A stretch of DNA of 64,000 nucleotides from Pseudomonas sp. PDNC002. Lineage in GTDB: Bacteria > Pseudomonadota > Gammaproteobacteria > Pseudomonadales > Pseudomonadaceae. The translations under genes were made by a program, and so were the position numbers. The notes beneath the pieces were generated by a model. It was not told the origin of the DNA, did no database searches, and saw only the letters and a program-made list of their open reading frames with translations. This document shows positions 56,548 through 64,000 of this stretch, piece after piece. Where the stretch lies: assembly GCF_016919445.1 (NCBI RefSeq), contig NZ_CP070356.1, forward strand, positions 6,017,502 through 6,081,501. Direction: 5' to 3'. The number at the start of each line of letters is the position of its first letter. Position 1 is the first letter of the stretch.

Positions 56548-57939
56548 TTACATGTGCGCTTCGGCGAACTCCGCCAGCACCGAGCGCGGCACCCCTTGCA
56601 GGGTCACGTGCACGCCGTGGGGGAAGTCCTTGAAGCGTTCGGTCAGGTAGGTCAGGCCGGAGCTGGTGGCCGACAGGTAGGGGGTATCGATCTGCGCCAG
56701 GTTACCCAGGCAGACCACCTTCGAACCGTTGCCCGCGCGGGTGATGATGGTCTTCATCTGGTGCGGCGTCAGGTTCTGGCACTCGTCGATCAGGATCAGG
56801 CTCTGCTGGAAGCTGCGGCCGCGGATGTAGTTCAGCGATTTGAACTGCAGCGGCACCTTGCTGAGGATGTAGTCGACGCTGCCATGGGTGCACTCATCAT
56901 CCGAATGCAGCGCCTCGAGGTTGTCGGTGATCGCGCCGAGCCAGGGCTCCATTTTCTCCGCCTCGGTGCCGGGCAGGAAGCCGATGTCCTCGTCCAGGCC
57001 CTGCACGCTGCGAGTCGCGATGATGCGCTTGTAGCGTTTAGTGACCATGGTCTGTTCGATGGCGGCGGCCAGCGCCAGGATGGTCTTGCCCGAGCCGGCG
57101 GCGCCGGACAGGTTGACCAGGTGGATGTCCGGATCCAGCAGCGCGTACAGCGCCAGCGACTGGTACACATCGCGCGGACGCAGGCCCCAGGCTTCCTGGT
57201 GCAACAGCGGCTCCTGGTGCAGGTCGAGGATAGTCAGCTCGTCCTGGTCGATGCCCTTGATCCAGCCGACGAACCCCTGCTCATCGACGATGAACTCGTT
57301 GATGTGCACCGCCGGCAGGTTGTCGGTGAGTTGCACGCGGTGCCAGGTACGACCGCGGTCCTGGCGGGTCTCCACCTTGCTGACGCGGTCCCAGAACGAT
57401 CCGCTGAGCGAGTGGTAGCCACGCGACAGCAGGTTGATGTCATCGACCAGTTGGTCGGTGTGGTAGTCCTCGGCGAATACCCCGCACGCACGCGCCTTCA
57501 GGCGCATGTTGATGTCCTTGGTGACCAGTACCACGCGCTTGCTGCTATGGCGACTCTTCAGCTCCACCAGCTGGTTGATGATCTTGTTGTCGTTGAGGTG
57601 CTCGGGCAGCCAGGTGATCGGCTCGGCGCGCTTGCTCATGAGGATCGACAGGCTGCCGCAGGGGCCGCTCTTGCCACGCTGGATGGGAACCCCATCCTCT
57701 ACTTGCTCCGGAGAGGCTTCGCCCAGTACCGAGTCGATCAGACGGATCGCCTGGCGGCACTCCGCGGCCACGGTGTGCTTTCCGGTCTTGAGCTTGTCCA
57801 GCTCCTCCAGCACCGTCATCGGGATGGCGACGTGGTGCTCCTGGAAGTTCAGCAAGGCGTTGGGATCGTGGATCAGAACGTTCGTATCGAGGACGTACAG
57901 GGTGGGCTGGGTGGGGCGGGAGCGTCCGTGGTCATCCAT
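56548..57939 (-). CDS. PIN-domain/PhoH-family ATPase
   Basis: Predicted 463 residues. Residues ~10-150 are a PIN ribonuclease domain (LYVLDTNVLIHDPNALLNF, then VVLVTKDINMRLKA with acidic residues). Residues ~250-463 are the PhoH P-loop ATPase: NLSGAAGSGKTILALAAA, TRSVQGLDEDIGFLPG, LILIDECQNLTPHQMKTI. Fusion of PIN and PhoH suggests an RNA-unwinding nuclease, as in PhoH2 toxins and YlaK, but this is inferred. AGAGGTGA precedes ATG 57939, which removes a long upstream extension. A hairpin and an 18-bp palindrome lie in the upstream DNA. Confidence 0.92.
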   Translation of the reverse strand: MDDHGRSRPTQPTLYVLDTNVLIHDPNALLNFQEHHVAIPMTVLEELDKLKTGKHTVAAECRQAIRLIDSVLGEASPEQVEDGVPIQRGKSGPCGSLSILMSKRAEPITWLPEHLNDNKIINQLVELKSRHSSKRVVLVTKDINMRLKARACGVFAEDYHTDQLVDDINLLSRGYHSLSGSFWDRVSKVETRQDRGRTWHRVQLTDNLPAVHINEFIVDEQGFVGWIKGIDQDELTILDLHQEPLLHQEAWGLRPRDVYQSLALYALLDPDIHLVNLSGAAGSGKTILALAAAIEQTMVTKRYKRIIATRSVQGLDEDIGFLPGTEAEKMEPWLGAITDNLEALHSDDECTHGSVDYILSKVPLQFKSLNYIRGRSFQQSLILIDECQNLTPHQMKTIITRAGNGSKVVCLGNLAQIDTPYLSATSSGLTYLTERFKDFPHGVHVTLQGVPRSVLAEFAEAHM

Positions 57940-58011
57940 ACGCGGTTCACCTCTTGTGGGGGCGTTCGACGGAATGCCGCTACAGCGCTCCGCCGTGCTG
58001 TGAACCACCGG

Positions 58012-58046
58012 CTCTCGAAGCCTGGGATCAGGGCAGGCATCGAGAG
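58012..58046 (-). promoter_or_regulatory. Long hairpin in the presumed PhoH leader
   Basis: CTCTCGA-A-GCCTG pairs with CAGGC-A-TCGAGAG (12 pairs, one A-A mismatch) around a 9-nt GGATCAGGG loop, about 73 nt before the start codon. There is no T tract on either side, so it is not an ordinary terminator. Confidence 0.6.
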
Positions 58047-58172
58047 AACTGCATGAAGAGGACGGGCCGGGCCGGGGCCGCCACCTGTCTGCAGGGTTCG
58101 GCGGTCTACATCTCAAGAAATACAGGAAAAAACATGACGATAAAAAGTCTTTTTCCTTCTCAGGAACCTTTT

Positions 58173-58190
58173 TTTCGTCGTACGACGAAA
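58173..58190. promoter_or_regulatory. 18-bp perfect palindrome in the PhoH-yaaA intergenic region
   Basis: TTTCGTCGTACGACGAAA is perfectly self-complementary, in an AT-richer stretch 234 bp from the PhoH start and 277 bp from yaaA. This looks like a dimeric regulator operator. The 527-bp gap 57940-58466 contains no gene I can support. Confidence 0.6.
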
Positions 58191-58466
58191 TACCTTGGCG
58201 GGGGCTTCCGAGAGCGCTAGCTTTAAGAGTCCCACCCCCGGCAATTCCTCCTGCTTTTTTCCGTGTCCCCGCCGCAGCCCTCACTGAAGACCACCACCAC
58301 AAGCCGGTTCATGGGGCATCCAGCCGCTTCCTTATAGGAGCTCCGACCGAGATCGTCCTCCCTCGGTCGCAATCCACCCTCGATCGACCAATGCTAATCG
58401 TCCCCATAGGTGGAGCCGCGCCGCGCGAATCCCTACAATCGCCGCTCGCTTGTAGGAGACCGCACG

Positions 58467-59246
58467 ATGCTGATGGTGATTTCCCCCGCCAAGACCCTGG
58501 ACTACGACACCGCGCCGGCCACCCAGCGCTTCACCCAGCCCGAGCACCTGGACGATGCCCAGGAACTGATCGGCATCCTGCGGGAACTGGCCCCGGCGCA
58601 GATCGCCGAGCTGATGCACCTGTCGGACAAGCTGGCCGGCCTGAACGCCGCGCGCTTCGGCAGCTGGCACCCGGACTTCACTCCGGCCAACGCCAAGCAG
58701 GCGCTGCTGGCCTTCAAGGGCGATGTCTACACCGGCATGCAGGCCGAGGACTTCAGCGAAGACGACTTCGATTTCGCCCAGCAGCACTTGCGCATGCTTT
58801 CCGGCCTTTATGGCGTGCTGCGGCCGCTGGACCTGATGCAGCCCTACCGCCTGGAGATGGGCACCAAGCTGGCCAACGCCCGCGGCAAGGACCTCTACGC
58901 CTTCTGGGGCGAGCGCATCAGCACCTGGCTGAACGAGTCCCTGGCCGAACAGGGCGATGACGTGCTGCTGAACCTGGCTTCCAACGAGTACTTCGGCGCG
59001 GTGAAGCGCAAGGCCCTGAACGCGCGGGTGATCGACACCGAGTTCAAGGACCTGAAGAACGGCCAGTACAAGATCATCAGCTTCTACGCCAAGAAGGCCC
59101 GCGGCATGATGGCGCGCTACGTGATCAAGGAACGCCTGAGCAATCCGGAAGGCCTGAAAGACTTCAACTACGCGGGTTACGCCTACAGCGCCGAGCACTC
59201 CAAACAGGACCAGTTGGTGTTCCTGCGCGACCACGCCGACGACTGA
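58467..59246 (+). CDS. yaaA: Peroxide stress protein YaaA
   Basis: Predicted 259 residues. The family begins [15 protein letters not shown] and includes [40 protein letters not shown] and [13 protein letters not shown]. In E. coli YaaA lowers free iron and limits oxidative DNA damage. GGAG precedes ATG 58467. It is followed by a strong terminator. Confidence 0.96.
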   Translation: MLMVISPAKTLDYDTAPATQRFTQPEHLDDAQELIGILRELAPAQIAELMHLSDKLAGLNAARFGSWHPDFTPANAKQALLAFKGDVYTGMQAEDFSEDDFDFAQQHLRMLSGLYGVLRPLDLMQPYRLEMGTKLANARGKDLYAFWGERISTWLNESLAEQGDDVLLNLASNEYFGAVKRKALNARVIDTEFKDLKNGQYKIISFYAKKARGMMARYVIKERLSNPEGLKDFNYAGYAYSAEHSKQDQLVFLRDHADD

Positions 59247-59266
59247 TCCATTCCCGCCTGCACTGA

Positions 59267-59304
59267 ACGGGGGCCCTTCCGATGGAAGAAAGGCCCCCGT
59301 TTTC
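59267..59304 (+). terminator. Rho-independent terminator of yaaA
   Basis: Stem ACGGGGGCC (59267-59275)/GGCCCCCGT (59292-59300) and a T run ahead of CGTTTCC; 20 bp past the yaaA stop. Confidence 0.92.
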
Positions 59305-59470
59305 GTTTCCGCCCCTGCCGCTTCGCCTCTGTTTCGCCCCTGAAATCGACGTTGATCTCAATTGGCCTGTAAGCCATCGACCATGGAACTGCACGGTCAC
59401 GGGTGCCTGAGCTGTACGTTTCCTGCTCAAAACACCCCCGAATGCCCCTACGGCGAAAATGGTCAAAATG

Positions 59471-59480
59471 ACCGTTCGTC
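59471..59480 (+). promoter_or_regulatory. AlgR-type binding site upstream of algD
   Basis: ACCGTTCGTC agrees with the AlgR core CCGTTCGTC. It lies ~385 bp before the predicted algD transcription start, close to the far-upstream RB2 position (about -390) known in P. aeruginosa, by memory. Confidence 0.75.
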
Positions 59481-59575
59481 TGCTTCAGGAATATTCGTGA
59501 GAAATTTTTTCGGCCATCCGAACCGACCGGATGGATGGAAATCGTCCTGATTCGCTCCTGCCCTTGTAATCCATT

Positions 59576-59589
59576 GGCCATTAACAGCC
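59576..59589. promoter_or_regulatory. AmrZ (AlgZ)-type site upstream of algD
   Basis: GGCCATTAACAGCC differs at one position from the P. aeruginosa algD AmrZ site as I remember it (GGCCATTACCAGCC) and is ~270-280 bp before the predicted start, the known distance. Confidence 0.75.
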
Positions 59590-59821
59590 TTTGGCCATGA
59601 CATGCATTTCACGATTGCAGATTGCAATAGAGAAAGCTGAACGGCAGCTGAACGAATGTCTTACCGACGATACACGGTCGTTTTTAACAAAAAATTCAAT
59701 GGAACTTTCCCACACCATGCACTTTGCACTGGGAAGACCAGATCGCGAATGGCCATTAATCCAGTATCAAGTGATATCAATTGGATATTTCAAATCATTT
59801 CCGAGGCGGGATGAGCGGAAG

Positions 59822-59850
59822 GAACTAACCGCATTTCGGATAAATCCTAT
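59822..59850 (+). promoter_or_regulatory. AlgU (sigma-22) promoter of algD
   Basis: -35 GAACTA, a 17-bp spacer, and -10 TCCTAT. The -10 hexamer and spacing are those of the P. aeruginosa algD promoter (GAACTT, N17, TCCTAT, by memory). It predicts a start near 59856 and a ~410-nt leader before ATG 60267. The whole 59305-60266 stretch is AT-richer than its surroundings and I see no convincing gene in it. Confidence 0.75.
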
Positions 59851-60266
59851 TTGCGCAACGACCATCGATGGCGACGCAAAAGTGCCTCGATGAGAAATTG
59901 GAGATTAGGTTCCAAGGTTATTTCGATTAGCGATCAGCGATTGAATCAATCACCTAACCCAATGAAAAAACTGAACTTTTCAGATGACGAGGCAATCATC
60001 TAACCAGACTTGAGCACGCCAGGACGGAGAACGCACCAACTTTGCCATCCGCCTGAAACATAACAGGGCAACTATTCAAAGTTTGCCCCAAGACTGTGCT
60101 CGAAAGTTTAGCAATCGATTCCCATGCCTGCCTGGAAGGAAGTACGGAAGAACTCGAAAGAGCATCTTCCGAGGGTTCACTCAACCTGAATAAAGCGCCC
60201 TTCGGGGCACCCTTTAAAACGCCCACGGGCAACTTAAACAGTTCGACCATTGAAGAGGTGAATGCG

Positions 60267-61577
60267 ATGCGTATCAGCATCTTTGGTCTTGGGTATGTTG
60301 GCGCAGTATGTGCCGGCTGCCTGTCCGCACGAGGCCATGAAGTCGTTGGGGTGGATGTCTCCACCACCAAGATCGATCTGATCAACAACGGGAAGTCGCC
60401 TATCGTCGAGCCGGGTCTGGAGCCGCTGCTGCAACAGGGCATCCGCACCGGTCGCCTGTCGGGCACCACCGACTTCAAGAAGGCCGTACTGGATACCGAC
60501 GTGTCGTTCATCTGCGTCGGCACCCCGAGCAAGAAGAACGGCGACCTCGACCTGGGCTACATCGAGTCCGTGTGCCGCGAGATCGGCTACGCCATCCGCG
60601 AGAAGAAAGAGCGCCACACCGTGGTCGTGCGCAGCACCGTGCTGCCGGGCACCGTGAACAACGTGGTGATCCCGATCATCGAGGACTGCTCGGGCAAGAA
60701 GGCCGGCGCCGACTTCGGCGTGGGCACCAACCCGGAGTTCCTGCGCGAATCCACCGCGATCAAAGACTACGACTTCCCGCCCATGACCGTCATCGGTGAG
60801 CTGGACGCCCAGACCGGCGACCTGCTGGAAGAGATCTACCGCGAGCTGGACGCGCCGATCATCCGCAAGACCATCGAGGTCGCGGAGATGATCAAGTACA
60901 CCTGCAACGTCTGGCACGCCGCCAAGGTCACCTTCGCCAACGAGATCGGCAACATCGCCAAGGCAGTCGGCGTCGACGGCCGCGAGGTGATGGACGTGAT
61001 CTGCCAGGACCGCAAGCTGAACCTCTCGCGCTACTACATGAAGCCCGGCTTCGCCTTCGGCGGCTCCTGCCTGCCCAAGGACGTACGCGCCCTCACCTAC
61101 CGCGCCAGCCAGCTGGACATCGAACACCCGATGCTCGGCTCGATCATGCGCAGCAACCAGCACCAGGTGCAGAAGGCCTTCGACATCATCGCCGCCCACG
61201 GCAGCCGCAAGGTCGGCCTGCTTGGCCTGTCGTTCAAGTCCGGCACCGACGACCTGCGCGAAAGCCCGCTGGTGGAACTGGCCGAGATGCTCATCGGCAA
61301 GGGCTACGAGCTGCAGATCTTCGACCGCAACGTCGAGTACGCCCGCGTCCATGGCGCGAACAAGGAGTACATCGAATCGAAGATCCCGCACGTCTCCTCG
61401 CTGCTGGTCTCGGACCTGGATGCCGTCGTGAAGTCCTCGGACGTGCTGGTGCTCGGCAACGGCGACGAGCTGTTCGTCGACGTCGTGAAGCAGGCGCCCG
61501 AAGGCAAGAAAGTCGTTGACCTGATCGGCTTCATGCCCAGCGTCAGCGACGAGCGCGCCGAAGGGATCTGCTGGTAA
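60267..61577 (+). CDS. algD: GDP-mannose 6-dehydrogenase AlgD
   Basis: Predicted 436 residues, equal to the P. aeruginosa enzyme. It oxidises GDP-mannose to GDP-mannuronic acid, the committed step of alginate synthesis. The N-terminal NAD motif is [15 protein letters not shown]; the nucleophilic Cys is in [27 protein letters not shown] is also typical. AGAGGTGA precedes ATG 60267, correcting a longer open frame. It is first in algD-alg8-alg44. Confidence 0.97.
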   Translation: MRISIFGLGYVGAVCAGCLSARGHEVVGVDVSTTKIDLINNGKSPIVEPGLEPLLQQGIRTGRLSGTTDFKKAVLDTDVSFICVGTPSKKNGDLDLGYIESVCREIGYAIREKKERHTVVVRSTVLPGTVNNVVIPIIEDCSGKKAGADFGVGTNPEFLRESTAIKDYDFPPMTVIGELDAQTGDLLEEIYRELDAPIIRKTIEVAEMIKYTCNVWHAAKVTFANEIGNIAKAVGVDGREVMDVICQDRKLNLSRYYMKPGFAFGGSCLPKDVRALTYRASQLDIEHPMLGSIMRSNQHQVQKAFDIIAAHGSRKVGLLGLSFKSGTDDLRESPLVELAEMLIGKGYELQIFDRNVEYARVHGANKEYIESKIPHVSSLLVSDLDAVVKSSDVLVLGNGDELFVDVVKQAPEGKKVVDLIGFMPSVSDERAEGICW

Positions 61578-61618
61578 GCGCCATTACCACCCGCGGGGGA
61601 GATGGGTGCAAGCGCATT

Positions 61619-61750
61619 CCCTCTCCCCCGCCCTGGCAACGCGCCCCGCTCCGAAGGGAGAGGGAGTTGTCCGTGCCGGCTGACACCACGGTTTCATCCT
61701 GCACCGTACGGTCCCCTCTCCCTTCAGGGAGAGGGTTAGGGAGAGGGCCG
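61619..61750. repeat. REPIN of the CCCTCTCC family between algD and alg8
   Basis: A degenerate left arm (61619-61665, CCGAAGGGAGAGG) and a perfect right arm CCCTCTCCCTTCAGGGAGAG (61714-61733) flank GTCCGTGCCGGCTGA and TTTCATCCTGCACCG. It occupies most of the 227-bp spacer inside the operon. Confidence 0.9.
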
Positions 61751-61804
61751 CCCAGCGCGCAACCCACTTCCTTGCCCTCAAAATGCGACAGACGGATTTC
61801 GACG

Positions 61805-63286
61805 ATGGAAACCTACAAACGAGTAATCGGTGAAGCCACGGGCTGGCTGGTCTTCCTCAGCCTGCTGATGCTGCTGGCGCTGCTGGTGCCACCGACCGTA
61901 TTCGACGCCGAGTCCAAGGACTTCCTGCTGCTGATCGGCGCGGTCGGTATCTGGCGCTATTCCATGGGTGGCCTGCACTTCCTGCGCGGCATGCTGTTCC
62001 TCTACCTGGTCTACCCGCACTACCGCCGCAAGGTGCGCAAGCTCGGCGACGCGGCCGACCCGTCCCACGTGTACCTGATGGTCACCAGTTTCCGCATCGA
62101 CGCGCTGACCACCTCCATGGTCTATCGCTCGGTCATCGAAGAAGCCATTGCCTGCGGCTACCCCACCACCGTGGTGTGCTCCATCGTCGAGATGTCCGAC
62201 GAGGTGCTGATCAAGCAGCAGTGGCAGAAGCTCAACCCGCCGGACCACGTCAAGCTCGACTTCGTGCGCATCCCCGGCACCGGCAAGCGCGACGGCCTGG
62301 CCCACGGCTTCCGCGCCATCTCCCGCCACCTGCCGGATGAACACGCGGTGGTCGCGGTGATCGATGGCGACACCGTGCTCGAACCCGGCGTGGTGAAGAA
62401 GACCGTGCCCTGGTTCAAGCTCTTCCCCAACGTCGGCGGCCTGACCACCAACGAATTCTGCGAAGTGCGCGGCAGCTACGTGATGAGCGAGTGGCACAAG
62501 CTGCGCTTCGCCCAGCGCCACATCAACATGTGCTCCATGGCCCTGTCCAAGCGCGTGCTGACCATGACCGGGCGCATGTCGGTATTCCGCGCCGCCGTGG
62601 TCACCGACCCGGACTTCATCACCGACGTCGAAAGCGACCACCTCGACCACTGGCGCCTGGGCCGCTTCCAGTTCCTCACCGGTGACGACAAGTCCAGCTG
62701 GTACAGCCTGATGCGCCTGGGCTACGACACCTTCTACGTGCCGGACGCGGCGATCAACACGGTCGAGCACCCGCCGGAGAAGAGCTTCATCAAGGCCAGC
62801 CGCAAACTGATGTTCCGCTGGTACGGCAACAACCTGCGGCAGAACTCCCGCGCCCTGGCCCTCGGTCCGCAACGCCTGGGCTGGTTCACCAGCGTGGTGC
62901 TGTTCGACCAGCGCCTGTCGATGTGGACCTGCCTGCTGGGCCTGGTCGCCGCGATCATCGCCAGCATCAAGTACAGCATCGCCTTCCTGCTCATCTACCT
63001 GCTGTGGATCGGCATCACCCGCTTCGTGCTGACCCTGCTGCTGTCGCTGTCGGGCCACCACATCGGGCCGGCCTACCCGGCGATTCTTTATTACAACCAG
63101 ATCGTCGGCGCCCTGGTGAAGATCTACGTGTTCTTCCGCCTCGACCAGCAGTCCTGGACCCGCCAGAACACCAAGCTCGACCGCGGCCTGGCCAGCTTCC
63201 AGCGCTGGTTCAACACCTGGTCCTCGCGCGCCATGACTTTTTCCGCGGCCAGCGTTTTCGTCGCCGTACTGCTGACCATCGTCTGA
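61805..63286 (+). CDS. alg8: Alginate polymerase Alg8 (family 2 glycosyltransferase)
   Basis: Predicted 493 residues. The inner-membrane polymannuronate polymerase has N- and C-terminal TM helices around a cytoplasmic GT2 domain. [38 protein letters not shown] and [11 protein letters not shown] are catalytic-region motifs of the processive type. It needs Alg44 and c-di-GMP. The start [11 protein letters not shown] is at 61805. Confidence 0.96.
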   Translation: METYKRVIGEATGWLVFLSLLMLLALLVPPTVFDAESKDFLLLIGAVGIWRYSMGGLHFLRGMLFLYLVYPHYRRKVRKLGDAADPSHVYLMVTSFRIDALTTSMVYRSVIEEAIACGYPTTVVCSIVEMSDEVLIKQQWQKLNPPDHVKLDFVRIPGTGKRDGLAHGFRAISRHLPDEHAVVAVIDGDTVLEPGVVKKTVPWFKLFPNVGGLTTNEFCEVRGSYVMSEWHKLRFAQRHINMCSMALSKRVLTMTGRMSVFRAAVVTDPDFITDVESDHLDHWRLGRFQFLTGDDKSSWYSLMRLGYDTFYVPDAAINTVEHPPEKSFIKASRKLMFRWYGNNLRQNSRALALGPQRLGWFTSVVLFDQRLSMWTCLLGLVAAIIASIKYSIAFLLIYLLWIGITRFVLTLLLSLSGHHIGPAYPAILYYNQIVGALVKIYVFFRLDQQSWTRQNTKLDRGLASFQRWFNTWSSRAMTFSAASVFVAVLLTIV

Positions 63287-63337
63287 AGACTTTCTGTCAG
63301 AGACGCCTCTCTTTAGCTACGAACAGGACTCGACCCC

Positions 63338-64000
63338 ATGAATACCGCCGTCAACGTCAATGTCGTGCATGAATCCGAAGCCCAGCGCCAGCACGCACGG
63401 GTCAAGCTGCCCGCGCGCATCCGCTACATCGGTGGCAACCGCGAAGGCGTCGATGCGCGCCTGCTGGACCTGTCCGCCGGCGGTTTCGCCTTCAGCTCGG
63501 CGAACAACACCCCGGTGCAGGTCGGCGACCTGCACAAGGGCAAGCTGCTGTTCCAGATCGACAGCATCAGCTTCTCCCTGGAAGTGGAATTCCAGGTGCG
63601 CTCCTACGACCGCGACAGCGGCCGCGTCGGTTGCGAATTCCAGCACCTGAAGCCGCGCGAGATCGCCGCCCTGCGTTACCTGATCACCTCCTACCTGGCT
63701 GGCGAGGTAATCAGCGTCGGCGACATGCTCAACACCCTGCAGCGCGAGAACTTCACCAAGGCCCGCAAGCACGGCGCAGGATCGGGCGGCATGGGCTTCT
63801 TCGGCCGCTTCCGCGCCGTCACCGTGAGCACCGCGATCTTCGTGGTCGGCGTTGGCGCCTTCGCGGTGATCCTCAACCAGATCTACAACCTGTACTTCGT
63901 CACCCATGCCGATTCGGGCGTGGTCAGCGTGGCCAACCAGCAGATCACCATGCCCCGCGAAGGCACCGTGGAAAGCCTGGTGGAGCCGGGCGCGGAAGTC
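63338..64000 (+). CDS. alg44: Alginate co-polymerase Alg44, N-terminal part (runs off window)
   Basis: The first 221 codons are present. The cytoplasmic PilZ domain has Arg17 and Arg21 (QRQHARVK) and the D44xS46 motif (LLDLSAGG), the c-di-GMP contacts known in Alg44. A membrane helix (TAIFVVGVGAFAVILNQIY, ~residues 168-186) leads to the periplasmic membrane-fusion-like region (ITMPREGTVESLVEPGAEV). It activates Alg8 upon c-di-GMP binding and links it to the export machinery. It is 51 bp after alg8. Confidence 0.95.
   Translation, partial: MNTAVNVNVVHESEAQRQHARVKLPARIRYIGGNREGVDARLLDLSAGGFAFSSANNTPVQVGDLHKGKLLFQIDSISFSLEVEFQVRSYDRDSGRVGCEFQHLKPREIAALRYLITSYLAGEVISVGDMLNTLQRENFTKARKHGAGSGGMGFFGRFRAVTVSTAIFVVGVGAFAVILNQIYNLYFVTHADSGVVSVANQQITMPREGTVESLVEPGAEV

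Noticed and set aside
59591..59893. A 100-codon plus-strand frame upstream of algD
   Set aside because: It starts at TTG with no ribosome-binding site and overlaps the predicted AlgU promoter, so the region is better explained as regulatory DNA.
59973..60000. A second AlgU-like promoter (GAACTT, N17, TCATC)
   Set aside because: The -10 is a poor match to TCtgA or TCCTAT, and the site lies within the leader predicted from the better promoter at 59822.

Overview
The window is chromosomal DNA of a high-GC, denitrification-capable Pseudomonas. The evidence is a narXL/narK1K2GHJI nitrate-respiration cluster, the start of the alginate operon (algD-alg8-alg44), a dauBAR D-arginine catabolic operon, phosphatidylcholine synthase, rhlB and abundant Pseudomonas-type REP/REPIN palindromes. 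Gene content resembles the P. aeruginosa lineage, but the REPIN density and a different gene order suggest a relative such as the P. nitroreducens/citronellolis group; that placement is inference. I see no rRNA, tRNA, insertion sequence, prophage or CRISPR array.

Layout. 1-5.0 kb: the start of an MFS exporter divergent from a LysR regulator, an isochorismatase-like hydrolase, a dienelactone hydrolase/SnoaL fusion, a secreted protein of unknown function and a Dps protein with a histone-H1-like tail. 5.1-10.2 kb: sbcD-sbcC-aac, three translationally coupled genes. 10.3-18.4 kb: an orphan TAXI binding protein, ndpA, a DUF4344 metallopeptidase, two glutathione transferases, a GIY-YIG protein, an NTF2-like protein, a GlxA-type regulator and pcs. 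18.8-23.1 kb: the aapJQMP amino-acid ABC transporter. 23.6-32.4 kb: a carboxylesterase, an acyl-CoA synthetase, a cNMP-binding/GGDEF diguanylate cyclase, an M19 dipeptidase, rhlB and a chemoreceptor. 32.6-36.8 kb: dauB-dauA-dauR and a basic-amino-acid-type binding protein.

37.4-56.1 kb is one functional neighbourhood for anaerobic nitrate respiration. NarK1/NarK2 bring in nitrate, NarGHI reduces it at the membrane, NarJ and a parvulin assist maturation, and MoaA, MoaB, MoaC, MoaD, MoaE and MoeA make the molybdenum cofactor. NarX/NarL sense nitrate. The narK1-narX intergenic region holds a perfect Anr/FNR box and a NarL 7-2-7 site. A similar NarL-like palindrome lies upstream of moaB-moeA, and an Anr-like box lies upstream of a small DGC-motif protein gene.

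56.5-64 kb: a PIN-PhoH ATPase, yaaA, then about 1 kb of AT-richer regulatory DNA with recognisable AlgR, AmrZ and AlgU (sigma-22) elements, followed by algD, alg8 and the start of alg44, cut by the window edge. A REPIN sits inside the operon between algD and alg8.

Most genes are well-known families. The less ordinary points are a leucine at the expected catalytic His48 of DauA, the AAC(6')-like gene coupled to sbcC, the H1-like Dps tail, the likely NarL/Anr sites at Moco and DGC genes, several unexplained inverted repeats, and a possible small RNA ending at about 37,260. I found no clear new multi-gene system.
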